Position numbers and translations under genes: made by a program. From Vibrio panuliri (GTDB lineage: Bacteria; Pseudomonadota; Gammaproteobacteria; Enterobacterales; Vibrionaceae): a stretch of 64,000 bases of DNA. Below are positions 20,143 through 37,530 of the stretch, piece after piece; positions within the stretch are counted from its first letter, which is position 1; the number at the start of each line of letters is the position of its first letter. The notes under the pieces were generated by a model. The model searched no databases, had not been told where the DNA came from, and worked only from the letters and a program-made list of their open reading frames with translations. The stretch is from the NCBI RefSeq assembly GCF_009938205.1, contig NZ_AP019654.1:3004540-3068539 (forward strand), written 5' to 3'.

Positions 20143-21432
20143 ATGCGAGTTTTAATTATTGGTTCAGGCGGTCGTGAACACGCGTTAGGTTGGAAGGTTG
20201 CACAAAACCCAAATGTAAAAACTGTCTTTATTGCCCCAGGTAATGCAGGTACCGCACTCGAGCCAAAGCTTGAGAACGTCAATATTGGTGTGGAAGATAT
20301 CGATGCATTGGTTAACTTCGCCAAAGACAATGCGATTGAACTCACCATCGTTGGACCTGAAGCTCCATTGGTCATTGGTGTGGTTGATGCATTCCAAGCA
20401 GAAGGACTGGCGATCTTTGGCCCAACTCAGAGTGCCGCTCAACTTGAAGGTTCTAAAGCCTTTACAAAGGATTTCTTAGCACGTCATAAAATTCCAACGG
20501 CGGCTTACGCAAATTTCACTGAAATTGAACCGGCAATCGCTTATGTCCGTGAGCAAGGCGCACCTATTGTCGTCAAAGCTGATGGTCTAGCGGCAGGTAA
20601 AGGCGTTATCGTCGCGATGACGCTGCAAGAAGCGGAAGATGCGATCAAGGATATGCTCGCAGGTAACGCTTTTGGTGAAGCGGGAAGTCGTGTTGTCGTG
20701 GAAGAGTTCCTTGATGGCGAAGAAGCCAGCTTTATTGTCATGGTCGATGGCGAGAATGTTCTGCCCATGGCAACCAGCCAAGATCATAAACGAGTTGGCG
20801 ATAAGGATACTGGTCCAAATACTGGAGGCATGGGCGCTTACTCACCAGCACCAGTGGTCACTTCTGAAATCCACGACCGTATTATGCAAGAAGTTATTTA
20901 TCCAACGGTACGCGGTATGGCAGCAGAAGGGAACCCATATACTGGCTTCCTCTACGCAGGGCTGATGATTGACAAAGACGGGACACCAAAAGTCATTGAG
21001 TACAACTGCCGCTTTGGCGACCCAGAGACTCAACCTATTATGATGCGCATGCAATCAGACATGGTAGAACTTTGCTTTGCCGCACTAGAGAAACGTTTAG
21101 ACCAAGTGGAGTCGAAATGGGATCCACGTGCCTCCATTGGTATCGTGCTCGCGGCTGGTGGCTACCCAGCGGCTTACGACAAGGGCGATGTAATCTCTGG
21201 TTTACCACAAACTGAGGTTGAAGGTGAAAAAGTGTTCCATGCGGGTACTGATAACCACACTGGCGAAATCGTGACAAATGGTGGACGAGTGCTTTGTGCG
21301 ACGGCACTTGGCAATAGTGTCTCTGAGGCTCAGAAACGTGCCTACGAGCTTGCAAAACAAATTAGCTGGAAAGGTATGTTCTACCGCAATGACATTGGTT
21401 ACAGAGCGATAGAACGCGAAAATAACGCATAA
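20143..21432 (+). CDS. purD: Phosphoribosylamine-glycine ligase (GAR synthetase)
   Basis: A 429-residue ATP-grasp enzyme of purine synthesis that joins phosphoribosylamine and glycine. The N-terminus is MRVLIIGSGGREHALGWK. Further motifs are FIAPGNAGT, VGPEAPLVIG, VKADGLAAGKGV, DHKRVGDKDTGPNTGGMGAY and EYNCRFGDPETQ. The intergenic stretch after purH contains GGTGCC and GGCACC about 20 bases apart, a hairpin of uncertain function. A GAAATGAGGG region precedes the start. A strong terminator follows. Confidence 0.98.
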   Translation: MRVLIIGSGGREHALGWKVAQNPNVKTVFIAPGNAGTALEPKLENVNIGVEDIDALVNFAKDNAIELTIVGPEAPLVIGVVDAFQAEGLAIFGPTQSAAQLEGSKAFTKDFLARHKIPTAAYANFTEIEPAIAYVREQGAPIVVKADGLAAGKGVIVAMTLQEAEDAIKDMLAGNAFGEAGSRVVVEEFLDGEEASFIVMVDGENVLPMATSQDHKRVGDKDTGPNTGGMGAYSPAPVVTSEIHDRIMQEVIYPTVRGMAAEGNPYTGFLYAGLMIDKDGTPKVIEYNCRFGDPETQPIMMRMQSDMVELCFAALEKRLDQVESKWDPRASIGIVLAAGGYPAAYDKGDVISGLPQTEVEGEKVFHAGTDNHTGEIVTNGGRVLCATALGNSVSEAQKRAYELAKQISWKGMFYRNDIGYRAIERENNA

Positions 21433-21457
21433 AATAACTAACAACAGCTTGGCTAGC

Positions 21458-21488
21458 AAAAAGGCGCTCTATGAGCGCCTTTTTTTTA
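21458..21488. terminator. purD terminator, bidirectional
   Basis: AAAAAGGCGCTC, a TAT loop and GAGCGCCTTTTTTTT separate purD from the convergent DUF1481 gene. T-runs on both strands allow it to serve both. Confidence 0.88.
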
Positions 21489-21496
21489 TGAACTTA

Positions 21497-22195
21497 CTAC
21501 TCTTCAAGCAAGCTTGGTCTCTGTATACAGGATTGGCTGTCATCTTTCAGCATCAATAGGTCTTCAATAACCAAGCCATCTCCTTTCTCGCTTCCGACAA
21601 AGGCTAAGAAACTATCAATTCCCGCTAAGCGATCAACAACAAAGCTGGGTAAGCTCTGGTTAAAAACTAAACTCTGATACTCTTGCCCCGAACAGGTTTC
21701 AAACTCTTTGCCATTCCAATAACCCTGAATAAGCTCCAAGCCTTCTTTCTCTTGCTGTTTCGTTTTTTCAGCCACATTGACCGCTTCACTCTTAAGTTGT
21801 GCTAGCATCTCACTTTTCAGAGGAAGGACTTTCGTCCCTAGACGATATTGCTGATAAACAGCCTCACCTTGTTGGTTAAACCGTATATGAATCTTGTACG
21901 GTACTAAGCCTTGATTACCTTTTAACTGTTCACCTTCACGAATCAACTCTCGAACAGTACCATCTTCCCAACGATAGTTACTTTGATACCAACCATAGTC
22001 TCCAGCGACAACGTAATCGGCGGCGCTTTGAGGAACTGCAATTCTCTCAGTAAGCCAGTATAAACTGGTGGCGTCACCCATGCTTTGTCCGCCAGAGTGC
22101 TTAACCGTTGTTTCAAGCGTGGATTGAGAGATATCAGCAGAGCAGCCGACGAGAATAAGAGAGGCGATTAGTGAAGGAAGAAAACGTTTTTTCAT
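21497..22195 (-). CDS. yjaH: DUF1481 lipoprotein, YjaH-like
   Basis: A 232-residue protein starting MKKRFLPSLIASLILVGCSA, a lipoprotein signal peptide with lipobox LVGC, so it is predicted to be lipid-anchored in the envelope. The rest matches DUF1481 (E. coli YjaH), function unknown. The ATG at 22195 is chosen because an upstream in-frame TTG (22207) lies inside a hairpin and would spoil the signal peptide. The gene is next to hupA with purHD nearby, as in E. coli. Confidence 0.85.
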   Translation of the reverse strand: MKKRFLPSLIASLILVGCSADISQSTLETTVKHSGGQSMGDATSLYWLTERIAVPQSAADYVVAGDYGWYQSNYRWEDGTVRELIREGEQLKGNQGLVPYKIHIRFNQQGEAVYQQYRLGTKVLPLKSEMLAQLKSEAVNVAEKTKQQEKEGLELIQGYWNGKEFETCSGQEYQSLVFNQSLPSFVVDRLAGIDSFLAFVGSEKGDGLVIEDLLMLKDDSQSCIQRPSLLEE

Positions 22196-22206
22196 AAGGC
22201 TTTGCA

Positions 22207-22236
22207 AACGCCAAGACCAATACTGATCTTGGCGTT
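22207..22236 (-). terminator. Hairpin after hupA
   Basis: AACGCCAAGA and TCTTGGCGTT form a 10-bp perfect stem with a 10-base loop between hupA and the DUF1481 gene. The minus-strand T-run is short, so termination may be partial. Confidence 0.55.
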
Positions 22237-22243
22237 AATTTAA

Positions 22244-22516
22244 TTATTTCACTGCGTCTTTAAGTGCTTTACCAGCAACGAAAGCAGGAACATTTGCAGC
22301 TGCGATTTGGATCTCAGCACCAGTCTTAGGGTTGCGACCAGTACGTGCTGCACGGTGGTTTACTTTGAATGTACCAAAACCAATTAGTTGAACTTGGTCA
22401 CCCTCTTTAAGTGCACCAGATACACCTTCAAGAGTTGCTTCAAGAGCAGCTTTAGCTTGTGCTTTTGATAGGTCTGCTTTCTCAGCGATAAAGTCGATTA
22501 ATTGGGTCTTGTTCAT
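22244..22516 (-). CDS. hupA: DNA-binding protein HU-alpha
   Basis: A 90-residue histone-like nucleoid protein starting [20 protein letters not shown] and ending [15 protein letters not shown]. The DNA-binding arm [20 protein letters not shown] is conserved. The ATG at 22516 gives the exact family length, with AAGGGAAA as ribosome site; an upstream in-frame ATG at 22549 is not needed. HU coats and bends DNA and affects supercoiling. Confidence 0.98.
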   Translation of the reverse strand: MNKTQLIDFIAEKADLSKAQAKAALEATLEGVSGALKEGDQVQLIGFGTFKVNHRAARTGRNPKTGAEIQIAAANVPAFVAGKALKDAVK

Positions 22517-22867
22517 TAGGTTTCCCTTCTCATATGTTATCGAATTCAACTCACTCTAAAACATAAATGCCCCATCTGGCAAAGGTTTGTAAGCATTCTT
22601 TGGCTTTAATGCGTGACTTTTAACCATAATATGAGTATTAACTCACAAATTGTTACTAGCTGAACCATAATCAATACTTGTTTTTCAACCAATTTAACCT
22701 TATTTATAACCCGCTGAAACCAAGTGAAGCCTGATATTACGGGGTTTGAGCGATGATAAAATACACACACCTATCGAGCTCCGGTATACTGAGCTTGCTC
22801 TCATTTTCAATAGTGATAGCATTTCGCTGAAAAATTAGGTCGTGCTCATAACTTTTATAGGAACAAT
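22517..22867. other. Intergenic region between divergent hupA and the CNNM gene
   Basis: These 351 bases are A/T-rich and hold the two divergent promoters. TATACT at about 22785 could be the -10 for the plus-strand gene. I cannot assign a hupA promoter with confidence. No RNA gene or repeat is apparent. Confidence 0.4.
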
Positions 22868-23971
22868 ATGTTGCTGTTAACCCTATACGTCACCATTGCG
22901 ATTGGCGTATCTTTTATCTGTTCAGTTCTCGAAGCTGTCTTACTGAGTATTTCTCCTAGCTTTATCGCTCAAATGCGTCAGCAAGGACACCCAGCGGCAG
23001 ACAAACTGTCTGCGCTAAAGCAAGACATCGACCGCCCACTCGCTTCTATCCTCACCTTGAACACCATTGCTCATACCATCGGTGCGGCGACCGCGGGCGC
23101 ACAAGCGGCAGTTGTTTTTGGTAGTGAATGGCTCGGTGTATTTTCTGGGGTACTCACCCTTGCCATTCTAGTTCTATCGGAGATCGTGCCAAAAACGATT
23201 GGTGCGACATACTGGCGTCAACTCGCGCCATTTGCCGCCACGACGCTGCGTTGGATGGTATGGCTACTCACTCCTTTCGTCTGGTTCTCTGAACAGATCA
23301 CCAAGCGCCTAGCTCGTGGTCATGAGGCACCAAAGATGCGTGATGAGCTTTCAGCGATGGCAATTCTCGCCAAAGAGAGCGGCGAGTTCGCAGAAGGCGA
23401 ATCAAAGATTCTAAGTAATCTACTTGGCATCCAAGATGTGCCAGTAACACAAGTTATGACACCGCGTCCGGTCGTATTCCGCGTCGACGCTGAAATGACG
23501 ATCAAAGAGTTCTTAACTGAGCACCGCGATACTCCTTTTTCACGTCCGCTGGTTTACAGCCAAACCAATGACAACATTGTTGGCTTCGTGCACCGTCTGG
23601 AGCTGTTCAAGCTAAAGCAATCAGGTAGTGGAGATAAGCAGCTTGGTGCTGTAATGCGTCCTGTCCATGTTCTCTTAAACAACATGCCATTGCCTAAGGC
23701 ATTCGACCAAATGTTGTCTAAACGCCTTCAGCTTGCGCTAGTCGTGGACGAATACGGTACTGTGCAAGGTCTATTGACTCTAGAAGATATTTTCGAACAT
23801 CTTATTGGTGAAGAAATTGTCGATGAAGCTGACCGTGCCACCGACATGCAAGAGCTTGCTTTTGAACGTTGGGAAAAATGGAAAAAACAACACGGTGTAA
23901 TTGAAAGCCGCGATGACGATGAAGACGAAGCAAAAGAAGAGTCTGAATCTGTAGACAAAGACAAGTCGTAA
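22868..23971 (+). CDS. CNNM/DUF21 membrane protein with CBS domains
   Basis: A 367-residue inner-membrane protein. Residues about 1-150 are a DUF21/CNNM transmembrane domain (SVLEAVLLSISPSFIAQMRQ, VLSEIVPKTIGATYW). A CBS pair follows (about 195-310; VTQVMTPRPVVFRVDAEMTI, LALVVDEYGTVQGLLTLEDI), and the C-terminus is a highly acidic tail. It lacks the CorC_HlyC C-terminal domain of longer paralogues. The family is linked to magnesium or cobalt transport and resistance, but the activity of this short form is not proven. It is a single gene closed by a bidirectional terminator. Confidence 0.88.
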   Translation: MLLLTLYVTIAIGVSFICSVLEAVLLSISPSFIAQMRQQGHPAADKLSALKQDIDRPLASILTLNTIAHTIGAATAGAQAAVVFGSEWLGVFSGVLTLAILVLSEIVPKTIGATYWRQLAPFAATTLRWMVWLLTPFVWFSEQITKRLARGHEAPKMRDELSAMAILAKESGEFAEGESKILSNLLGIQDVPVTQVMTPRPVVFRVDAEMTIKEFLTEHRDTPFSRPLVYSQTNDNIVGFVHRLELFKLKQSGSGDKQLGAVMRPVHVLLNNMPLPKAFDQMLSKRLQLALVVDEYGTVQGLLTLEDIFEHLIGEEIVDEADRATDMQELAFERWEKWKKQHGVIESRDDDEDEAKEESESVDKDKS

Positions 23972-23991
23972 GCGAGTTTTTACCAAAAGAC

Positions 23992-24016
23992 AAAAGGGAG
24001 CAAATGCTCCCTTTTT
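23992..24016. terminator. Bidirectional terminator
   Basis: AAAAGGGAGCA, a short AA loop and TGCTCCCTTTTT lie between the CNNM gene and the convergent yjaG-like gene. Confidence 0.88.
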
Positions 24017-24024
24017 AGTACCGA

Positions 24025-24612
24025 TTAAACGCTAATACCAATATTACTCACGCCTTCATCTTTCAGTTCTGCACGTAAGTCCTTAATTAAATCGATATCA
24101 CGCTCTTCTGCATCTTTGAGAGGGCGGAAAATAGCCCACTGCAAGTCCCACTCAGCACAAACAGCTTCGTTATCTTTCTGGTTTTCATCCGTAATCTCAA
24201 TACCCGTCTGCGCTTCTTCAAGTTGCGCTACCGTCATTACAGATTGCTGACTGACTTTCTGCATGCTTGCAAAAAGATCATCACGATCCAATAGCCCATG
24301 GATCATGGTAGATAACGCAACACATGCATCAATTGCAGGGTAAACTCCGTAGAAGTCAAAATCTTCTGAGCTTGGGATAATCTCTTCTAACTTCTCCAGT
24401 TGACGCTCAAAGTTAACCTTTGCCGTTTTTACTGTAAGCTGTTCCCAGATACTATCTAGGATGTCACGGTAAGTGCGAGCAGAAGCAAACTGAGTGTTTT
24501 CACAAAACATTGCGTAGTTTGGGTACATACGCTCACACAGACAAGCCATGAAGGTTATCTGTTTCCAAGGTTCTAACTTCTCAAGACGAAGCTGAAGTGG
24601 GTTTCTTAGCAT
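24025..24612 (-). CDS. yjaG: DUF416 protein, YjaG-like
   Basis: A 195-residue acidic, helical, soluble protein of family DUF416. The N-terminus LRNPLQLRLEKLEPWKQITF and the segment YGVYPAIDACVALSTMIHGL are characteristic. Its function is unknown. In E. coli yjaG lies directly beside hupA and yjaH; here a CNNM gene is inserted between them, a Vibrio-style rearrangement. It reads away from a divergent dehydrogenase gene. Confidence 0.9.
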   Translation of the reverse strand: MLRNPLQLRLEKLEPWKQITFMACLCERMYPNYAMFCENTQFASARTYRDILDSIWEQLTVKTAKVNFERQLEKLEEIIPSSEDFDFYGVYPAIDACVALSTMIHGLLDRDDLFASMQKVSQQSVMTVAQLEEAQTGIEITDENQKDNEAVCAEWDLQWAIFRPLKDAEERDIDLIKDLRAELKDEGVSNIGISV

Positions 24613-24684
24613 AATGGCTCAATTGGTTGCAGAAAAATACAGCGGCAGTTTACTTGATAACCAGCAGGGAAAAAAGCAAAGCCT

Positions 24685-25611
24685 ATGAACAATTTCACGA
24701 AAAAACTCTTTATTTTGACTGAGCAAAACGAGACATACCAAAAGCTGGTTGAATCGTACAATCTACCAAATTTAGTGATCACAAAAGAGGCTCGTGAAGC
24801 GCATATCGTTTTAGCGGCACCGCCACTGCTTGCCCCAAAGTTAAATCAGTTTGAAAAGTTAGTTTGGGTGCAATCAATCTATGCCGGTATCGACGCTCTG
24901 ATCAAAGATAGCCTACGCCAAGATTATCTGCTGACAAATGTAAAAGGTATCTTTGGACAGCAGATCGCTGAGTATGTACTAGGGCTAACCATCGACCATT
25001 ATCGTCATTTTAACCTTTATCGTGAGCAACAACGCCAGCAGCAGTGGTTAGCCCACTCTTACCAAACACTCAGTAGTAAAACCATGGTGATTGTAGGAAC
25101 TGGCGAGATAGGCAGTTATCTTGCGCAGATGGCAAAAGCGTTTGGTTTGATTACTATCGGTGTCAACACTAGAGGCATACCTAAGACAAACTCTCCATTT
25201 GACTATATCTATCACATCGATGAACTTGCCAGCGCAATCGGCAAAGCAGACATCGTCGTCAGCACATTACCAGAGACACCAAGTACCCAAGGCATCTTTA
25301 ATCAAACCAACTTCTCACAGGCCAGTTCCATTTTATTTTTTAATGTGGGACGTGGTAGTAGCATAGAGCAAACAGCACTACTTGCCGCTTTAGACAGTGG
25401 AAAGGTCGCTCAGGCGTTCCTTGACGTATTCGAGCAAGAGCCGTTACCGAGCGAACATCCATACTGGGCACACCCGAATGTGACTATCACCCCTCATATC
25501 GCCGCTGTGAGTTTTCCAGAGCAAGTGGTGAAGATCTTTGCTGACCATTACATAGAATGGGAACAAGGTTATTCCCTACATGGCTGCATTGATTTTAGTA
25601 AAGGGTATTAA
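24685..25611 (+). CDS. D-2-hydroxyacid dehydrogenase family protein
   Basis: A 308-residue NAD(P)-dependent oxidoreductase. The nucleotide-binding loop is VGTGEIGSYLAQMAKAFG. The catalytic trio is present: arginine in NVGRGSSIEQ, glutamate in FEQEPLP and histidine in ITPHIAAVSFP. The N-terminal substrate domain is poorly conserved, so the substrate (glyoxylate, hydroxypyruvate or another 2-oxo acid) is not assignable. It overlaps the next gene by one base (TAATG), which indicates translational coupling. Confidence 0.87.
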   Translation: MNNFTKKLFILTEQNETYQKLVESYNLPNLVITKEAREAHIVLAAPPLLAPKLNQFEKLVWVQSIYAGIDALIKDSLRQDYLLTNVKGIFGQQIAEYVLGLTIDHYRHFNLYREQQRQQQWLAHSYQTLSSKTMVIVGTGEIGSYLAQMAKAFGLITIGVNTRGIPKTNSPFDYIYHIDELASAIGKADIVVSTLPETPSTQGIFNQTNFSQASSILFFNVGRGSSIEQTALLAALDSGKVAQAFLDVFEQEPLPSEHPYWAHPNVTITPHIAAVSFPEQVVKIFADHYIEWEQGYSLHGCIDFSKGY

Positions 25612-26180
25612 TGTTAGAACAACTATTAAGTGACATTAGACAGTGCCGATTATGTGAACCCGAATTACCGCTAGGTGCAAATCCGGTAATTCAGGCACAT
25701 CAAGATGCGCGCGTGCTGATCATTGGTCAAGCTCCAGGAACACGGGTGCACGAAAGCTCAATACCTTGGAATGATCCTAGTGGGGATAGATTAAGAGCAT
25801 GGCTACAAATCGATAAACCAACCTTCTATGACCCTCGCAAGATAGCGATTATGCCAATGGGGCTATGCTATCCAGGTAAAGGAAACAGTGGCGATCTACC
25901 ACCAAGAAAAGAGTGTGCCCCTAAATGGCACCAAGCTGTGCTCGACCAGCTTCCCAATATCGAAATGACGCTGCTGATCGGTCAATATGCACAGAACTAC
26001 TATCTCAACGACAAGCCTAAAACATTGACTGAAACCGTAGAAAACTGGCGTCGATGGGCTCCACAATATCTACCGCTGCCTCATCCATCACCACGCAATA
26101 CACTATGGCTTAAAAGAAACCCGTGGTTTGAAGCGGAAGTTGTCACTTACATTCGAGAGTATGTGCAACAGAAGATTTGA
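25611..26180 (+). CDS. Uracil-DNA glycosylase superfamily protein
   Basis: A 189-residue protein with the uracil-DNA-glycosylase fold. QCRLCEPELPLGA carries two of the cysteines seen in family 4-type enzymes. Motif 1 is GQAPGTRVHESSIPWNDPSG and motif 2 is LPHPSPRN. Only two N-terminal cysteines and a CYPGKG cysteine are visible, so the iron-sulfur cluster of true family 4/5 enzymes is uncertain. It is coupled to the dehydrogenase gene by a TAATG overlap. Base-excision activity is plausible but unproven. Confidence 0.8.
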   Translation: MLEQLLSDIRQCRLCEPELPLGANPVIQAHQDARVLIIGQAPGTRVHESSIPWNDPSGDRLRAWLQIDKPTFYDPRKIAIMPMGLCYPGKGNSGDLPPRKECAPKWHQAVLDQLPNIEMTLLIGQYAQNYYLNDKPKTLTETVENWRRWAPQYLPLPHPSPRNTLWLKRNPWFEAEVVTYIREYVQQKI

Positions 26181-26200
26181 CTGTGGAACGCTGCGCTACA

Positions 26201-26291
26201 GATGCGGGAGAAGAGCGAGAGCGTAGAATTGAGAGTCGAGAAGTACTCGCTAAATGATCGAAGTCGAGCATGCACTCCCGGTTCCCGCATC
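26201..26291. repeat. 91-bp element with terminal inverted repeats
   Basis: GATGCGGGA at 26201-26209 is repeated in inverse orientation as TCCCGCATC at 26283-26291. Inside, CGAG-AAGTA-CTCG forms a small hairpin and the segment CGAAGTCGAGCATGCACTC is dyad-rich. It has no coding capacity. It resembles a small dispersed non-autonomous element or palindromic unit beside the rrn terminator; whether it recurs in the genome cannot be seen here. Confidence 0.5.
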
Positions 26292-26379
26292 CGTAAATGA
26301 GGCGCTAGCCGAATGTTCTCAAATCTCGAAGCGTGATATCTTCGATATCGAGCGTTCCAATTTCATTTCCAGCAGAAAT

Positions 26380-26410
26380 GAAAAAAGCCCTGCTATTTCT
26401 AGCAGGGCTT
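26380..26410 (-). terminator. rrn operon terminator
   Basis: On the minus strand AAGCCCTGCT and AGCAGGGCTT form a stem followed by a T-run (TTTTTTCATTTC), 10 bases after tRNA-Asp. It ends the downstream rRNA operon. Confidence 0.85.
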
Positions 26411-26419
26411 CTCAATAAG

Positions 26420-26496
26420 TGGCGGAGTGGACGGGACTCGAACCCGCGACCCCCGGCGTGACAGGCCGGTATTCTAACCAACTGAACTACCACTCC
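26420..26496 (-). tRNA. tRNA-Asp (GTC)
   Basis: A 77-base cloverleaf including an encoded CCA. Acceptor GGAGTGG pairs with CCACTCC. The anticodon loop reads CTGTCAC (GTC). The T-arm has GGTTCGAGTCC. It is the distal tRNA of the downstream rRNA operon, after 5S. Confidence 0.97.
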
Positions 26497-26536
26497 GCAG
26501 TGGCTTACTCGCTATCAAGCAAGTGTCCATAATGTA

Positions 26537-26656
26537 AAGCCTGGCGATGTCCTACTCTCACATGGGGAAGCCCCACACTACCATCGGCGCTAATTCGTTT
26601 CACTTCTGAGTTCGGCATGGAATCAGGTGGGTCCAAATCGCTATGGTCGCCAAGCA
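26537..26656 (-). rRNA. rrf: 5S ribosomal RNA (downstream operon)
   Basis: A 120-base gene with the ends TGCTTGGCGACC and CGCCAGGCTT pairing, and the conserved CCGAACTCAGAAGTGAAACG internal segment. It follows 23S and precedes tRNA-Asp. Confidence 0.95.
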
Positions 26657-26811
26657 AAATTCTTTATCAATTTGCTCGCAAATTCAAACGCACTTTAGTG
26701 CGGCCCTTTAGGGTGAGATTTGCTTGCAAATCGAATAATTCGGAAAGCTGTTTTCGTTCTTACACATTCAATGTTCTTTCTTTGAGTCCATCAAAACCCC
26801 TTGGGTGTTGT

Positions 26812-29698
<2,887 letters not shown>

Positions 29699-29890
29699 AT
29701 ACAACCCGAAGGAGTTTCGAGTTGATGTTCAAATCACCAAAGTTGTCTGCAATTTTTATACATGATGCAGACTCGATTTTGCCGGACTCAAATTCCAAGA
29801 ACACTTGAATGTGTTTTTAGTTGTATTCATAAATGAATACTTTGAGAACTTTACAAACAACAATAAATTGTTGTTTTGTCAGCTTTCCAA

Positions 29891-29904
29891 ATTGTTAAAG
29901 AGCT
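29891..29904 (-). promoter_or_regulatory. boxA antitermination site in the 16S-23S spacer
   Basis: On the minus strand AGCTCTTTAACAAT matches the boxA core TGCTCTTTAACA, bound by NusB-NusE in rRNA antitermination (established in E. coli). Confidence 0.7.
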
Positions 29905-29970
29905 AGATTTTACTTTCTACTTAAAGAAAGAAACCATTTTTAAGAACACTTAATCAAATGCGCTTAGAGA

Positions 29971-30046
29971 TGGTGGAGCTATGCGGGATCGAACCGCAGA
30001 CCTCCTGCGTGCAAGGCAGGCGCTCTCCCAGCTGAGCTATAGCCCC
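29971..30046 (-). tRNA. tRNA-Ala (TGC)
   Basis: A 76-base cloverleaf with encoded CCA. It starts GGGGCTATAGCTCAGCTGGG, the anticodon loop is CTTGCAC (TGC), and the T-arm has CGGTTCGATCCCG. It lies in the 16S-23S spacer after tRNA-Ile. Confidence 0.97.
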
Positions 30047-30088
30047 ATCAGGTGTTGATACTGTGTGCCAATTCCTTGGGATGGGAAT

Positions 30089-30165
30089 TGGTGGGTCTGA
30101 GTGGACTCGAACCACCGACCTCTCGCTTATCAGGCGAACGCTCTAACCACCTGAGCTACAGACCC
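30089..30165 (-). tRNA. tRNA-Ile (GAT)
   Basis: A 77-base cloverleaf with encoded CCA. It starts GGGTCTGTAGCTCAGGTGG, the anticodon loop is CTGATAA (GAT), and the T-arm has TGGTTCGAGTCCA. It is the first spacer tRNA after 16S. Confidence 0.97.
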
Positions 30166-30229
30166 AGTATCGTCTCTTAATTACAAACCGTATCAATCTG
30201 TGTGAACACTCATCGCAATAATCATCGTA

Positions 30230-31782
<1,553 letters not shown>

Positions 31783-31950
31783 AAGATTTTGTCGACTCAA
31801 TGAATACTGAACATTACATAGTAATGTTTGAATTGACTGTGCTGCTATTTTCTAGCAATGGTCACTTCGTTTCATTGAAATCTAATTTGAAGCCTAAGCT
31901 TCTAATTTGGATTATCATCAACGAGTGCCCACACAGATTGATAGGTTTAT

Positions 31951-31964
31951 ATTGTTAAAGAGCT
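31951..31964 (-). promoter_or_regulatory. boxA antitermination site in the 16S leader
   Basis: Minus-strand AGCTCTTTAACAAT lies in the leader between the P2-type promoter and 16S and matches the boxA core. The leader (31783-32000) shows no gene. Confidence 0.7.
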
Positions 31965-32000
31965 TTGCTTTCAACGCGTTAGCGTCTCAGCGAGGTGCGT

Positions 32001-32060
32001 ATAATACGCTTCCCACTTTGAAAGTCAACATAAAATTCTAAGTTTTCTTAAAACTTTATG
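32001..32060 (-). promoter_or_regulatory. P2-type rRNA promoter of the downstream operon
   Basis: On the minus strand TTGACT (32023-32028) and TATTAT (32001-32006) are spaced by 16 bases, followed by ACGCACCTC, a C-rich discriminator. An A/T-rich tract (to about 32060) may be an UP element. The sequence closely parallels P2 of the upstream operon (37351-37378). Only about 100 bases separate it from the preceding 5S gene and no P1-like promoter is found there. Confidence 0.75.
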
Positions 32061-32063
32061 GTG

Positions 32064-32086
32064 ACTTGCTTATTAAATAAGCAAGT
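32064..32086 (-). terminator. Hairpin between the tandem rRNA operons
   Basis: ACTTGCTTATT and AATAAGCAAGT form an 11-bp perfect stem around one base. The stem is A/T-rich and has no good T-run on the minus strand. A second A/T-only dyad lies at 32102-32119. Termination of the upstream operon here may be leaky. Confidence 0.4.
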
Positions 32087-32131
32087 GCGCTATTTTGTCT
32101 TCACTTTTTTAAAAAGTGAAAAGAAAATTAA

Positions 32132-32251
32132 AAGCCTGGCGATGTCCTACTCTCACATGGGGAAGCCCCACACTACCATCGGCGCTAATTCGTTTCACTT
32201 CTGAGTTCGGCATGGAATCAGGTGGGTCCAAATCGCTATGGTCGCCAAGCA
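32132..32251 (-). rRNA. rrf: 5S ribosomal RNA (upstream operon)
   Basis: A 120-base gene identical in all segments I compared to the copy at 26537-26656. No tRNA follows it. Confidence 0.95.
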
Positions 32252-32410
32252 AAATTCTTTATCAATTTGCTCGCAAATTCAAACGCACTTTAGTGCGGCC
32301 CTTTAGGGTGAGATTTGCTTGCAAATCGAATAATTCGGAAAGCTGTTTTTCAGTTCTTACACATTCAATCTGTTCTTTCTTTGAGTCCATCAAAACCCCT
32401 TGGGTGTTGT

Positions 32411-35299
<2,889 letters not shown>

Positions 35300-35489
35300 A
35301 TACAACCCGAAGGAGTTTCGAGTTGATGAACAAGTCACCAAAGTTGTCTGCAATTTTTATACATGATGCAGACTCGATTTTGCCGGACTCAAATTCCAAG
35401 AACACTTGAATGTGTTTTTGTGTATTCATAAATGAATACTTTGAGAACTTTACAAACAACAATAAATTGTTGTTTTGTCAGCTTTCCAA

Positions 35490-35503
35490 ATTGTTAAAGA
35501 GCT
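35490..35503 (-). promoter_or_regulatory. boxA site in a tRNA-less 16S-23S spacer
   Basis: Minus-strand AGCTCTTTAACAAT matches the boxA core. The 272-base spacer (35300-35571) contains no tRNA, unlike that of the downstream operon. Confidence 0.7.
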
Positions 35504-35571
35504 ATGTTAGCTACAAGCTTACGCTTGTGAACTATCAATCTGTGTGGACACTCATCACGATAATCATCGTA

Positions 35572-37122
<1,551 letters not shown>

Positions 37123-37290
37123 AAGATTTTGTTCGACTCAATGAATACTGAACATTACATAGTAATGCTTGAATTGACTGTGCTGCTATTTCTAGCAATG
37201 GTCACTTCGTTTCATTGAAATCTAATTTGAAGCCTAAGCTTCTAATTTGGATTATCATCAACGAGTGCCCACACAGATTGATAGGTTCTT

Positions 37291-37304
37291 GTTTTTAAAG
37301 AGCT
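37291..37304 (-). promoter_or_regulatory. Degenerate boxA in the 16S leader (upstream operon)
   Basis: Minus-strand AGCTCTTTAAAAAC keeps the first nine bases of boxA but has lost the ACAAT end seen in the other three copies. Confidence 0.5.
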
Positions 37305-37350
37305 TTCTAACTAGCTAGCCACTTAAAGTATCTTGCCGTTAGGGGTGCGT

Positions 37351-37378
37351 ATCTTACGCTTCCCAATTTGAGAGTCAA
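37351..37378 (-). promoter_or_regulatory. rRNA promoter P2 (upstream operon)
   Basis: Minus-strand TTGACT (37373-37378) and TAAGAT (37351-37356) have a 16-base spacer and an ACGCACCCC discriminator, much like E. coli rrn P2. Confidence 0.75.
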
Positions 37379-37458
37379 GCGTTTTTTCAAACTTTCTTTT
37401 CTCTCTCATTTCCTTCTCGGACCGTGACTTGCGTCTCACTCCGTGTCGGTGAGGCGGC

Positions 37459-37530
37459 ATTATAGGGAGGTTTGAAAACATGACAAGTCTTTTTAGAAAA
37501 AAACATTTTGTTTGCTTAAAAACTCAGCAA
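37459..37530 (-). promoter_or_regulatory. rRNA promoter P1 with upstream A/T tract
   Basis: Minus-strand TTGTCA (37481-37486) and TATAAT (37459-37464) are spaced by 16 bases. They are followed by GCCGCCTCACCGACACGG, strikingly like E. coli rrn P1 (TTGTCA, CTCCCTATAATGCGCC). The A/T-rich stretch to about 37560 fits an UP element. A Fis-like site (GCTTAAAAACTCAGC, 37514-37528, 14 of 15 matches to the degenerate consensus) lies about 50 bases upstream of the -10. P1 and P2 are 108 bases apart. The rest of the gap to 37678 is A/T-rich with no gene. Confidence 0.8.

Noticed and set aside
26305..26493. Minus-strand reading frame starting MVVQLVRIPACHAGG
   Set aside because: It is the well-known translation artefact of a tRNA gene, here tRNA-Asp, plus the terminator region.
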